NCBI GenBank assembly: GCA_002010665.1
Contig: MTON01000028.1
Span: 1-61,827 of the forward strand
Length of the DNA: 61,827 nucleotides
Reading direction: 5' to 3'
Origin: Candidatus Aminicenantes bacterium JdFR-78
GTDB lineage: Bacteria; Acidobacteriota; Aminicenantia; JdFR-78
The position numbers and the translations under genes were made by a program. Below are positions 8,415-16,336 of the stretch, in pieces. Numbering within the stretch: the stretch's first letter is position 1; each line of letters starts with the position of its first letter. The notes below the pieces were generated by a model that saw nothing but the letters and a program-made list of their open reading frames with translations, searched no databases and was not told the origin of the DNA.

Positions 8415-9697
8415 GTATTCTAATAATTATTGTTTTTTTTGTTTTAATTTATGTATTGAAATCCATTTCCACAGGAACAGGAAATTTAAATCAAAGTGCT
8501 ACCTTTGCATTAGGATTTCTTCTAATTACGGCTTTTCTTTTTGGAAAAATTACAAAGAAGCTAAAGCTTCCTATGATAACTGGATTTATGGTTATGGGTA
8601 TTATATGTGGTCCTTATTTTTTGAAATTAATTAACCTCAATGAGGTTAAAAGTCTCCAGCTTCTTGATGGGCTTGCATTAAGCTTGATAGCACTTACTGC
8701 TGGAGGAGAATTAAGGCTTGCAATACTGAAAGAGAAAAGGAAAACAATTATTTTAATCATTCTTTTTCAGGCTTTATTTCTTCTTTGTGGGTTTCTAATT
8801 TTTTGTTTCTTTGCCAGAGATTTTCTTACGTTTTTACCTATTGATAAATTAAGCTATGTTTTTGCCTTTGGTCTATTGTTTGGTGTATTATCAATTGCAA
8901 CATCACCCTCTACCACAATTGCGATTATAACTGAAACCAGAGCAAAAGGTCCTCTTACTGACCTGGTTTTGAGTATTACGGTTTTTAAAGATGTGATAGT
9001 TATAGTTCTCTTTGCGTTTTCTTTTTCTTTTTCGAAATTTCTAATAGTAGCAAAATCAAATTTTAGTTTTTCAATTCTTCTAAATTTATTAAAAGAAATG
9101 TCAGGTTCAATCATAACAGGAGTTTTAATGGGGTTAATTATAATTTTTTACCTTAAATTTATAAAAAAAGAAATTACAATTTTTATTCTTAGTATCGCCT
9201 TTTTTACTTATGAGTTATCCTCTCATTTTGAATTTCATCCTCTTTTAATATGTATGATAGCTGGATTTTTAACTGAGAACTTTTCCTCAGAAGGAGAGAA
9301 ATTAATTCATATCATAGAGAAAAGTTCTCTTCCAATTTATGTCATATTTTTCGCAATTTCAGGAGCATCATTAAATTTAGAAATTTTGAAATCAACTTGG
9401 ATAATTGCATTGAGCATGGTAACTATGCGAGCAATTTTAAAATTTTTGGGAACATATTTGGGTGCTAAATTGTCAAAAGAGGAGGTTAATATTAAGAGGC
9501 TATCTTGGATGGGATTTATTTCACAGGCTGGTGTTGCTCTTGGGTTAGCAATCATTATTGAAAAGAGTTTTCCAGTATGGGGACCTCAATTTAAAACCCT
9601 GGCAATAGCTGTAATAGCCATAAATCAGATAATTGGACCTATAATGTTTCAAAGAATTATTTTTAAAGCAGAAGAAGCAGGAAAAAAGGAAATTTAA
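8411..9697 (+). CDS. CPA2-type cation:proton antiporter (second of two)
   Basis: This 428-aa integral membrane protein belongs to the same exchanger family as its upstream neighbour and fits CPA2 consensus better: LKLPMITGFMVMGIICGP in the second segment, the conserved aspartate in the fifth (TVFKDVIVIVLFAF), and SWMGFISQAGVALGLAI near the end. It also lacks RCK domains. Translational coupling with the first antiporter (ATGA overlap) suggests either a heteromeric exchanger or two exchangers under one control. It ends 14 bases before the convergent thiD gene, with no clear terminator between. Confidence 0.85.
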   Translation: MSILIIIVFFVLIYVLKSISTGTGNLNQSATFALGFLLITAFLFGKITKKLKLPMITGFMVMGIICGPYFLKLINLNEVKSLQLLDGLALSLIALTAGGELRLAILKEKRKTIILIILFQALFLLCGFLIFCFFARDFLTFLPIDKLSYVFAFGLLFGVLSIATSPSTTIAIITETRAKGPLTDLVLSITVFKDVIVIVLFAFSFSFSKFLIVAKSNFSFSILLNLLKEMSGSIITGVLMGLIIIFYLKFIKKEITIFILSIAFFTYELSSHFEFHPLLICMIAGFLTENFSSEGEKLIHIIEKSSLPIYVIFFAISGASLNLEILKSTWIIALSMVTMRAILKFLGTYLGAKLSKEEVNIKRLSWMGFISQAGVALGLAIIIEKSFPVWGPQFKTLAIAVIAINQIIGPIMFQRIIFKAEEAGKKEI

Positions 9698-9711
9698 TTT
9701 TAATCTAATAT

Positions 9712-10503
9712 CTAAGAATAATTGGATAAAGATTTAAAAATAATTATTTTCTGTCCTTTTCCAATTTTTATAGATTTTTTAATTGCACGAGAAGTGAGCT
9801 CTTTCGCTGAGTTGCATGCTTCAAAAAATGAATTATTCAAACATAAATATCCAAGTAAAGCAGATGAAAAGAAACATCCGGTTCCGTGAATTTTGTTTTT
9901 GATTTTTTTCTCTTCTAAAATTAAGAAGTTCTTTCCATCAAAGGCAAGATCTATTGCCTTATCTGATTTTAAATGCCCTCCTTTAATAATGCTTTTTACT
10001 TTCCACTTATTATATATTCTTTCAGCAGCCTTTTTCATATCGTCTATTGAGTTAATTTCCATATCTATTAAGAGAGAAGCTTCAAATATGTTCGGTGTGA
10101 TAATTTCAGCTAAGGGAATTAATTCTTCATAAAGATTATTTATCTCGCTTTTATTAATTAACCATTTTCCTGAACCAGCTTTTAAAATTGGGTCGATTAT
10201 TCTATGAATATTTTTAGAGGAATTAAGTATATGTTTAATTCCTGAATAACTCTGTTTGTCACCAATCATTCCTACCTTTACTCCTTCAATTTTTATGTCT
10301 TCTTGCAAAGTATTAAATTGTTCAATTATCAATTGTGAGGAAGTTGAGAAAAATTTCTTAACTTTTTGAGTATTCTGCACTGTATTTGCTGTAATAATTC
10401 CTAATCCCTGAAAGCCTAGCAGTTCGAACACTTTGCAGTCCAGAAGCACTCCTGCTCCTCCAGTAGGGTCAAATCCTGCTAAGGAAAGAAGAGCTTTTTT
10501 CAT
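9712..10503 (-). CDS. thiD: ThiD, hydroxymethylpyrimidine/phosphomethylpyrimidine kinase
   Basis: This 263-aa ribokinase-fold enzyme phosphorylates HMP and HMP-P in thiamine synthesis. It shows GFDPTGGAGVLLDCKVFE at the N-terminus (family GSDxSGGAGIQADLK), NTVQNT, DPILKAGSG, TPNIFEA and the catalytic anion hole HGTGCFFSSAL. It stands alone: no thiE, thiC or TPP riboswitch is visible around it. The Gln/Asp seen in the usual GIQAD motif is replaced by VLLDC, so substrate preference may differ slightly. It is flanked by convergent and divergent genes, so it is monocistronic. Confidence 0.88.
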   Translation of the reverse strand: MKKALLSLAGFDPTGGAGVLLDCKVFELLGFQGLGIITANTVQNTQKVKKFFSTSSQLIIEQFNTLQEDIKIEGVKVGMIGDKQSYSGIKHILNSSKNIHRIIDPILKAGSGKWLINKSEINNLYEELIPLAEIITPNIFEASLLIDMEINSIDDMKKAAERIYNKWKVKSIIKGGHLKSDKAIDLAFDGKNFLILEEKKIKNKIHGTGCFFSSALLGYLCLNNSFFEACNSAKELTSRAIKKSIKIGKGQKIIIFKSLSNYS

Positions 10504-10532
10504 AATCTATTCAATTATATCATAAATTAAGT

Positions 10533-10538
10533 TATAAT
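10533..10538 (+). promoter_or_regulatory. Candidate -10 element upstream of the DUF4139 gene
   Basis: A perfect TATAAT lies 42 bases upstream of the ATG at 10581, in the 77-base divergent gap with thiD. The best -35 at 17-base spacing is TTCAAT (10510-10515), only 3 of 6 matches, so the promoter call is weak. Confidence 0.3.
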
Positions 10539-10580
10539 ATTGAGTTACAATAATTAAGAATTCTATAAATGAGGTAGTGG

Positions 10581-12002
10581 ATGAATTATAAAATTAAGGT
10601 GAGTATTTTGATTTTAACTATTATTTTTTTAATTAATTTGGCTAAAGGGAATGAAAATAATATTTATCCAATAAAAGCTGATTCAAGAGAAAAGTTGTTT
10701 TTAACAATTTATAATTTTAATCTTGGTTTGATAAAGGAAATAAGAAATGTAAAGATTCCCCTGGGAGATGTAATTCTCAGATTTGAAGATGTTCCATCCA
10801 AAATTGATCCCACCACAATTTCGGTGAGATCATTGAGTTCACCAGAAGCTTTTAAAATTAAAGAACAAAAATACGAGTTTAATTTACTTAACCGAGAAAA
10901 TCTGCTTAAAAGTTATCTCGGGAAGGAGGTTATTCTAATTTCAGTTGACCCTGAAACAAAGAAAGAGATAAGGCAGAAAGCAATTTTACTGAGTATTTCA
11001 GGAGGCGAAATACTTAAAATTGATAATAGAGTAGTAATGGATTTTCCAGGAAGGATAGAGTTTCCTGAATTGCCAAAAAATTTACTTCTTGCTCCTGCTT
11101 TAAAATGGAAAGTTAAAAACAATTATTCAGGTAAACAGAAGCTGGAAATATCTTATTTAACCGAGGGCCTTACATGGAAATCTTTTTATAATGCTGTCAT
11201 AAAGGAAAATAAAATAACTGACTTAACAGCTTTAATAAATATTGAAAATAAAAGCGGAACAGATTTTGAAAAAGCGCGTATCAAATTAATTGCAGGAGAA
11301 ATACAGAAGCTGAGGCCAGAAAGAGTTTTGCTGGAAGCACGGCCTGCATATGTTTCAAAGGCATTTACTCAAGAGATAAAAGAGGAGGAATTTTTTGAGT
11401 ATTATATTTATTCATTGCCTTATTTAATTGATCTTCATAATAATGAGACCAAACAATTTCTATTTTTTAAAGCCAATAAAATTCCGATTAGAAAAAAATA
11501 TGTAGTGGAAGGGCAAAGGTATTATTATACAAGGAGATTTAATGTAGAGAGAAAAGAAAAGATTAATGTATATTTGCACATTGAAAATAATAAGGAAAAT
11601 AATCTTGGCTTAGCATTACCTTCAGGAATTTTTCGGGTATATAATGAAGATAAGGATGGACATCTTCATTTTATCGGAGAGGACAGAATAAAGCATACTC
11701 CTGAAGGTGAAATTATAAAGTTAAGAATCGGAAAGGCTTTTGATATTTCAGCGATTCGGAAACAGACTGATTATAGAAAAATTTCAAAAGAAATTCATGA
11801 ATCAACTTTTGAGATTAAGATAAATAATTTAAAAAATAAAGATATAGAAGTTGAGATTAGAGAACCTGTTTCCGGAGAATGGGAAGTGATAAAATCAAAC
11901 TATCCTTATGAAAAAATAGATATTTATAATCTGAAATTTATTATTCCAGTAAAGAAGAAATCTTATTCAATTTTAAAATATACAATCAGGGTTAAATATT
12001 GA
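10581..12002 (+). CDS. Secreted DUF4139-type protein
   Basis: The 473-aa product starts with an N-terminal signal segment (about residues 5-23, hydrophobic, cleaved near LAKG). It then has the conserved opening of DUF4139 proteins: TIYNFNLGLIKEIRNVKIPLGD, followed by RFEDVPSKIDPTTISVRS. The middle carries SYLTEGLTWKSFYNAVI and a strand-rich C-terminal half (about 280-473) with VYNEDKDGHLHFIGEDRI and EIREPVSGEWEV, where the DUF4139 domain proper lies. The function of this family is not known. The protein should be periplasmic or outer-membrane associated. The tsaC start is 4 bases after the stop, so the two are cotranscribed. Confidence 0.75.
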   Translation: MNYKIKVSILILTIIFLINLAKGNENNIYPIKADSREKLFLTIYNFNLGLIKEIRNVKIPLGDVILRFEDVPSKIDPTTISVRSLSSPEAFKIKEQKYEFNLLNRENLLKSYLGKEVILISVDPETKKEIRQKAILLSISGGEILKIDNRVVMDFPGRIEFPELPKNLLLAPALKWKVKNNYSGKQKLEISYLTEGLTWKSFYNAVIKENKITDLTALINIENKSGTDFEKARIKLIAGEIQKLRPERVLLEARPAYVSKAFTQEIKEEEFFEYYIYSLPYLIDLHNNETKQFLFFKANKIPIRKKYVVEGQRYYYTRRFNVERKEKINVYLHIENNKENNLGLALPSGIFRVYNEDKDGHLHFIGEDRIKHTPEGEIIKLRIGKAFDISAIRKQTDYRKISKEIHESTFEIKINNLKNKDIEVEIREPVSGEWEVIKSNYPYEKIDIYNLKFIIPVKKKSYSILKYTIRVKY

Positions 12003-12006
12003 TTTC

Positions 12007-12663
12007 ATGTCAAATCCAACAAAAATAATTAAAGTAAATCCAGAAATAATAGAGGAGGAAAAATTAGAAATCATTGCAAGGAATTTTAGGGAAGGAAAAA
12101 TAATTGTATATCCAACAGAGACTTTCTATGGGCTTGGAGCGAATCCTTTCAATCGTGAAGCTGTAATAAGAATCTATCATTTAAAAAGAAGAGAGTTCGG
12201 TAAACCTTTACCTATTGTCATACATGAAAAAAGTCAGGTTGAAGAGTTGGCGTACGATATTCCCGAAATATTTTATAGAATTACAGAGAGATTTTGGCCG
12301 GGTCCACTTACAATTGTGCTTAAATCAAAAGAAATTTTTCCAGAGGAAATGATTGGAGAGGGAGGAACAATAGGTATGAGACTTCCAGATTTTGAGTGGT
12401 TAAGAAGATTGATAGAAAAAACGGGATTCCCAATAATAGCAACCAGCGCCAACATTTCAGGAGGAAGAGAAATCTCGTCGCCAATTGAGCTTACGAAAAT
12501 ATTTTATGGAGAGGTTGATTTGATAGTAGATGGTGGAAATACACCAGGAAAAAGGCCATCAACTGTTATTGATTTAACTGGGAGTAGACTAAAAATTATA
12601 AGAGAGGGAATTATCTCAAAAAAGCAGTTAAATGAATTCTTAAAAGAAATAAATTACGATTAA
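12007..12663 (+). CDS. tsaC: L-threonylcarbamoyladenylate synthase (TsaC/Sua5/YwlC family)
   Basis: This 218-aa YrdC-fold enzyme makes threonylcarbamoyl-AMP from threonine, bicarbonate and ATP for the t6A37 modification of ANN-decoding tRNAs. Motifs include the N-terminal IIVYPTETFYGLGANPFN, KRREFGKPLPIVIHEK, the central FWPGPLTIVLK, RLPDFEWLRRLI, and IIATSANISGG with the nucleotide-binding SAN. The length matches the short TsaC type without the C-terminal Sua5 domain. The upstream gap is 4 bases to the DUF4139 gene and the downstream gap 12 bases to the glycosyltransferase. Other t6A genes are not in the window. Confidence 0.92.
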   Translation: MSNPTKIIKVNPEIIEEEKLEIIARNFREGKIIVYPTETFYGLGANPFNREAVIRIYHLKRREFGKPLPIVIHEKSQVEELAYDIPEIFYRITERFWPGPLTIVLKSKEIFPEEMIGEGGTIGMRLPDFEWLRRLIEKTGFPIIATSANISGGREISSPIELTKIFYGEVDLIVDGGNTPGKRPSTVIDLTGSRLKIIREGIISKKQLNEFLKEINYD

Positions 12664-12675
12664 GAGGAGTGAAAA

Positions 12676-13944
12676 ATGGGCATTTATAAAGTGAAGAAAT
12701 GCGAAACCGCATTAAGGGAACAGCTTTGTAGGTGGATTGAGAGAATAGGCAATTTAGATATTTTAGTAGGAATTCCAGCTTTTAATAATGAAGATACAAT
12801 AGGGCATGTGGTATCCGTGGCTGGCGAAGGATTAGCAAAATATTTTCCAGATTTAAAAAGTGGCATCTTGATTTCTGATGGAGGTTCCCTTGATGATACA
12901 AGAGAAAAGGCGTATGAAGCGAAAATACCGGATGGAATAGAAAGAAGGGTCTCCATTTATAGGGGTGTTCCGGGGAAAGGGACTTCTTTTCGTGCTATAT
13001 TTGAAACAGCTAAGATTTTAGATGCTAAGGTATGTGTCGTTGTTGATGCTGATTTGAGGAGTATAAATTCTGATTGGATAAAGAGGCTTGTTCAACCAAT
13101 TCTTGATGATAAAGTTGATTTTCTTGCTCCATATTACTTAAGAAATAGATATGATGGCACAATTACAAATAATATTGTTTATCCTATGACTAGGGCTCTC
13201 TATGGGATTAAGATTCGCCAGCCAATTGGAGGAGATTTTGGGTTTAGTACAAAATTAGCTAAATTTTACGCTGAACAGGATGTTTGGGAAACAGATGTCG
13301 CTCGATTTGGAATTGATATATGGATGACAACGCTTGCATTGAATGAAGGATTTAGAGTGGGCCAGGTTTATCTTGGAGCGAAGATTCATGATTATAAAGA
13401 TCCCGCTACTGATTTGGGAGCGATGTTCCAGCATGTTATAAGTACTTTATTTTATTTAATGGGCAAATATGAAAATAAATGGAAAAAGATATGTGGTTCA
13501 ATTGATCCTCCAATATTCTATTATAAAAAGGAAAAGTTAAATATAGAGACTTCATCAGTCAATTTAAAAAAGTTGCATGATGAATTTTTCGAGGGTTTTA
13601 AGCATTTTGAACCAATGTATAGGGAAATTTTGGACTGGGAAAATTTCAGACAGTTGAAAAGGATAGTCAGAAGATCAAAAGAAAAGAATCATGTAGATTT
13701 TCCACCCTCTTTATGGGCTAAGATCCTTTATGACTTTGCTTTCATTTATCAAACATGGTCTCGAAATCGCAGGAGACTTGTAGATATTATAACCCCACTA
13801 TATTTTGGTCGCACAGCTTCTTACTGTGAAGAGATTAAAAATGCAGATTTTGAAGAAGTCGAAAAAGTTGTTGAAAATCAAGCAGAAGTCTTTGAAGAAT
13901 TAAAGCCTTATCTGATTAAAAAATTTGAGTTATGGGAAGAATAA
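12676..13944 (+). CDS. GT81-like glycosyltransferase, probable glucosylglycerate synthase
   Basis: The 422-aa product is a GT-A fold glycosyltransferase. Residues about 27-110 contain LDILVGIPAFNNEDTIGHVV and ILISDGGSLDDT, the metal-binding DxD is in VVVDADLRS, and the acceptor side has QPIGGDFGFS and a later ETDVARFGIDIWM. This pattern resembles glucosyl-3-phosphoglycerate and glucosylglycerate synthases (GT81/GT78-like), which make compatible solutes or methylglucose-polymer precursors. A C-terminal helical extension (about 290-422) has no motif I recognise. GAGGAG precedes the ATG by about 6 bases. The substrate is inferred; no glucosylglycerate phosphatase or hydrolase is adjacent. Confidence 0.7.
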   Translation: MGIYKVKKCETALREQLCRWIERIGNLDILVGIPAFNNEDTIGHVVSVAGEGLAKYFPDLKSGILISDGGSLDDTREKAYEAKIPDGIERRVSIYRGVPGKGTSFRAIFETAKILDAKVCVVVDADLRSINSDWIKRLVQPILDDKVDFLAPYYLRNRYDGTITNNIVYPMTRALYGIKIRQPIGGDFGFSTKLAKFYAEQDVWETDVARFGIDIWMTTLALNEGFRVGQVYLGAKIHDYKDPATDLGAMFQHVISTLFYLMGKYENKWKKICGSIDPPIFYYKKEKLNIETSSVNLKKLHDEFFEGFKHFEPMYREILDWENFRQLKRIVRRSKEKNHVDFPPSLWAKILYDFAFIYQTWSRNRRRLVDIITPLYFGRTASYCEEIKNADFEEVEKVVENQAEVFEELKPYLIKKFELWEE

Positions 13945-13949
13945 AAAGA

Positions 13950-15020
13950 TTAATTAATTTCAATTAGTTCATATTTTAAATTTCCGAGACCGATTTTAGC
14001 TCCATATTCAAGTTGAACTTTCCAATTTATTGATGGGTAAATTTTTTTAAATAAATCATCGTCGGCTTTCTTATTTATTAGATCAACTGATGCAATATCA
14101 ATAGCTATTGGATCATTAGATGCTAATATCCCAATATCTTCCACAAGAGCAGGCTGATCTTTTGCTAAGCAATCACAATCTTTGGTTGTTTTAAGAATAA
14201 AATTGATAAATCCAAATTTTTGCTTTGGCTCCAAAACTCCAATAGCATATTCTGCCATTTTTTCCTGGACACGGTGAGAGCTTTCATCCCAGTTGATTTT
14301 TACTGCTCCCTGACGGCATACAGCTAAACACTCACCACATCCTATGCATTTTTCCATAGCAATATAAGCTTTGCCCCCCCTTATTGAAATTGCCTCTTCA
14401 GGGCAGACAGAAATACATAGTTTACAGGCATTACATTTATGTAAAATTATTTCGGGCTTAACATCACAATGTTGTTCCAGTTTTCCTGTTCTTGAAGAAC
14501 ATCCCATTGCAATATTTTTAATTGTTCCCCCAAAACCTGTCAGTATATGACCTGTAATATGAGTTAGTCCAAGAAGAAAGTCAGCGTCATAAATAGCTCG
14601 GGCTATTTTTACTTTTGAGAAATGCTTTTGATTGATTTCCACTTCCTGATAATCTCTTCCAAATAGCCCGTCTGCAATAATAACCGGGATACCTGTTTTT
14701 TCTAAGGAAAAACCGTGTTCTTCTGCAATTTTCAAATGACTAATTGCATCTGCTCTGTTTCCTCTATAGAGTGTATTCGTATCAGTAAAAAATGCATTGT
14801 TTGTTTTTTGTTTGATCAAAGAGATTATATCTTTGAGCCATTCAGGTTTTATATGGCCTTTATTTCCTTTTTCCCCAAAATGTATTTTAAGAGCAACAAA
14901 GCTATCCTTTTCAATCAAATTAAAAATTCCGCTTTTAAGGAAAATTTTTTTGACCTTTCCAGAAATACTTTCAGGGTTTTCCTTTGTATTTGCTTGAATA
15001 AAGTAAACTTTAGACTTCAT
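13950..15020 (-). CDS. DUF362 family protein with two 4Fe-4S clusters
   Basis: This 356-aa protein combines a DUF362 domain (IHFGEKGNKGHIKPEW near 46-61; DGLFGRDYQEVEI; GLTHITGHILTGFGG) with a ferredoxin insert around residues 190-245. That insert carries two CxxCxxCxxxCP-type motifs (CNACKLCISVCPE and CIGCGECLAVCRQ), so two 4Fe-4S clusters. DUF362 proteins are redox proteins of unknown reaction. No signal peptide is visible, so it is cytoplasmic. Its ATG lies inside the last codons of the alanine racemase gene (11-base overlap), so the two are translationally coupled. Confidence 0.85.
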   Translation of the reverse strand: MKSKVYFIQANTKENPESISGKVKKIFLKSGIFNLIEKDSFVALKIHFGEKGNKGHIKPEWLKDIISLIKQKTNNAFFTDTNTLYRGNRADAISHLKIAEEHGFSLEKTGIPVIIADGLFGRDYQEVEINQKHFSKVKIARAIYDADFLLGLTHITGHILTGFGGTIKNIAMGCSSRTGKLEQHCDVKPEIILHKCNACKLCISVCPEEAISIRGGKAYIAMEKCIGCGECLAVCRQGAVKINWDESSHRVQEKMAEYAIGVLEPKQKFGFINFILKTTKDCDCLAKDQPALVEDIGILASNDPIAIDIASVDLINKKADDDLFKKIYPSINWKVQLEYGAKIGLGNLKYELIEIN

Positions 15021-16239
15021 TTTTATAAATATATTTTCTTGGTAGCAATGGGTTTAGTGAAATAAGCAGCTTATAAACTGAGATATTGCACCATTTTCCA
15101 ACTTCATAAGCTGTGCAACCGCTTTTCTTTTTATCGTTTATAAGAATTACCTCATCTCCAATTTTTATATTTTTGTTATGTTTCAAATTAACCATCATGT
15201 GATTTGCTGTGACAGAGGCAATTACCGGATATTTTTCCCCTTTAATAATTACAAAACCTCTATTTGCAGAAGCTGGAGGGTAGCCATCTGAGTATCCTGT
15301 GCCAATTGTTGCTATTAATTCTTTTTTCTTTGCAATGAATTTTCTGTGATATGACAGTGACTCTCCAGGCATTAGTTCTTTCACATAGATAACTTTTGCC
15401 TTTAATTTCAGAGCCGGTTTAAGATTTAATTTATCTTCAATCTGAGTTTTATCCGAAGGATAATATCCATAAATTGTAATACCTGGCCTTACCATATCAT
15501 AATAGGATTTAGGATGTAAAAGAATTGCATCACTACTTGCTGCATGTCTAAGTCCCAAATGAATTCCATTCTTATACGCCAATGAACATACTTCATCAAA
15601 TCTTTTTAACTGTTCCCTGTCAAATTCATACTCTTCGGTTAAAGCAGTTGAAATACCTTCAATTTCAATGTTTGGAAGAACTGAAATTTTCTTGATGAAA
15701 TCCAAAGCTTTATAATAAGGGACTCCTACCCTTCCAAGGCCCGTGTCAATATGCACGTGCACTTTTGCTTTTTTGCTCAATTTTCTTGCGATTTCATTTA
15801 AGCTTTTTACTTCGTCGGTAAATACACATTGACTAATATTCCACTTAATGATTTCCTTACAATCCATTTTCGAAAATGCCCCGAAATTTAAAATTTTACA
15901 TTTTATTCCGTTTTTCCTAAGAGAAATTGCCTCCTGTAATTTGCCAACCATTAACCAATTTATACCTTTACTCTCGAGGAATTTTCCAATTTCAATCAAT
16001 CCATGTCCATATGCATTTGCTTTTATTACAGCCATTAAGGGAACTTTGACAAGTTTTTTAAGTTTCTCTATATTCGATTCGATATTATTAAGATTTACCT
16101 CAATCCAGGGGTCAAGACTTCCAATTATAATTTTCTTGTCACTCGTTGTTCTTTCTTTTATTAAACTTTGCGAAGTAGACTTTAAAAGTGTAAAACCAGT
16201 CCCTAAACCTATAAGTTCGAAAAATTCTCTTCGTTTCAT
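15010..16239 (-). CDS. alr: Alanine racemase with a twin-arginine-like leader
   Basis: The 409-aa product is a fold-III PLP amino-acid racemase. The PLP lysine is Lys73 in MAVIKANAYGHG, the helix after DTGLGRVG and the phosphate site GTGYSDGY are present, and a probable second catalytic Tyr lies in SLSYHRKF. Unusually, the enzyme domain begins near residue 43 after a leader MKRREFFELIGLGTGF, which looks like a twin-arginine signal with a short hydrophobic core. That suggests export of the folded holoenzyme. The usual VxMDQ-like motif before the end reads ASVTANHMMVNL, so substrate range may be broader than Ala. It may supply D-Ala or other D-amino acids in the periplasm. Confidence 0.8.
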   Translation of the reverse strand: MKRREFFELIGLGTGFTLLKSTSQSLIKERTTSDKKIIIGSLDPWIEVNLNNIESNIEKLKKLVKVPLMAVIKANAYGHGLIEIGKFLESKGINWLMVGKLQEAISLRKNGIKCKILNFGAFSKMDCKEIIKWNISQCVFTDEVKSLNEIARKLSKKAKVHVHIDTGLGRVGVPYYKALDFIKKISVLPNIEIEGISTALTEEYEFDREQLKRFDEVCSLAYKNGIHLGLRHAASSDAILLHPKSYYDMVRPGITIYGYYPSDKTQIEDKLNLKPALKLKAKVIYVKELMPGESLSYHRKFIAKKKELIATIGTGYSDGYPPASANRGFVIIKGEKYPVIASVTANHMMVNLKHNKNIKIGDEVILINDKKKSGCTAYEVGKWCNISVYKLLISLNPLLPRKYIYKNEV

Positions 16240-16336
16240 TTCTTTTTTAGAATAAAATTTTTTTTATTAAAAAATCAAGTAAAAAGAAGGAGGTTGAATT
16301 ATTTTTTAAATGAGTTTAAACTTATAAAGAAGAGAT

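Noticed and set aside
10504-10580. TPP riboswitch upstream of thiD
   Set aside because: The divergent gap is 77 bases of AT-rich sequence without CTGAGA-type conserved elements.
16287-16294. Strong AAGGAGGT ribosome-site-like sequence 43 bases upstream of the first GWxTD gene
   Set aside because: It is too far from the ATG at 16337, and the short frames behind it (for example ATG at 16310, five codons) do not look like a real leader peptide. I keep it as a chance match.
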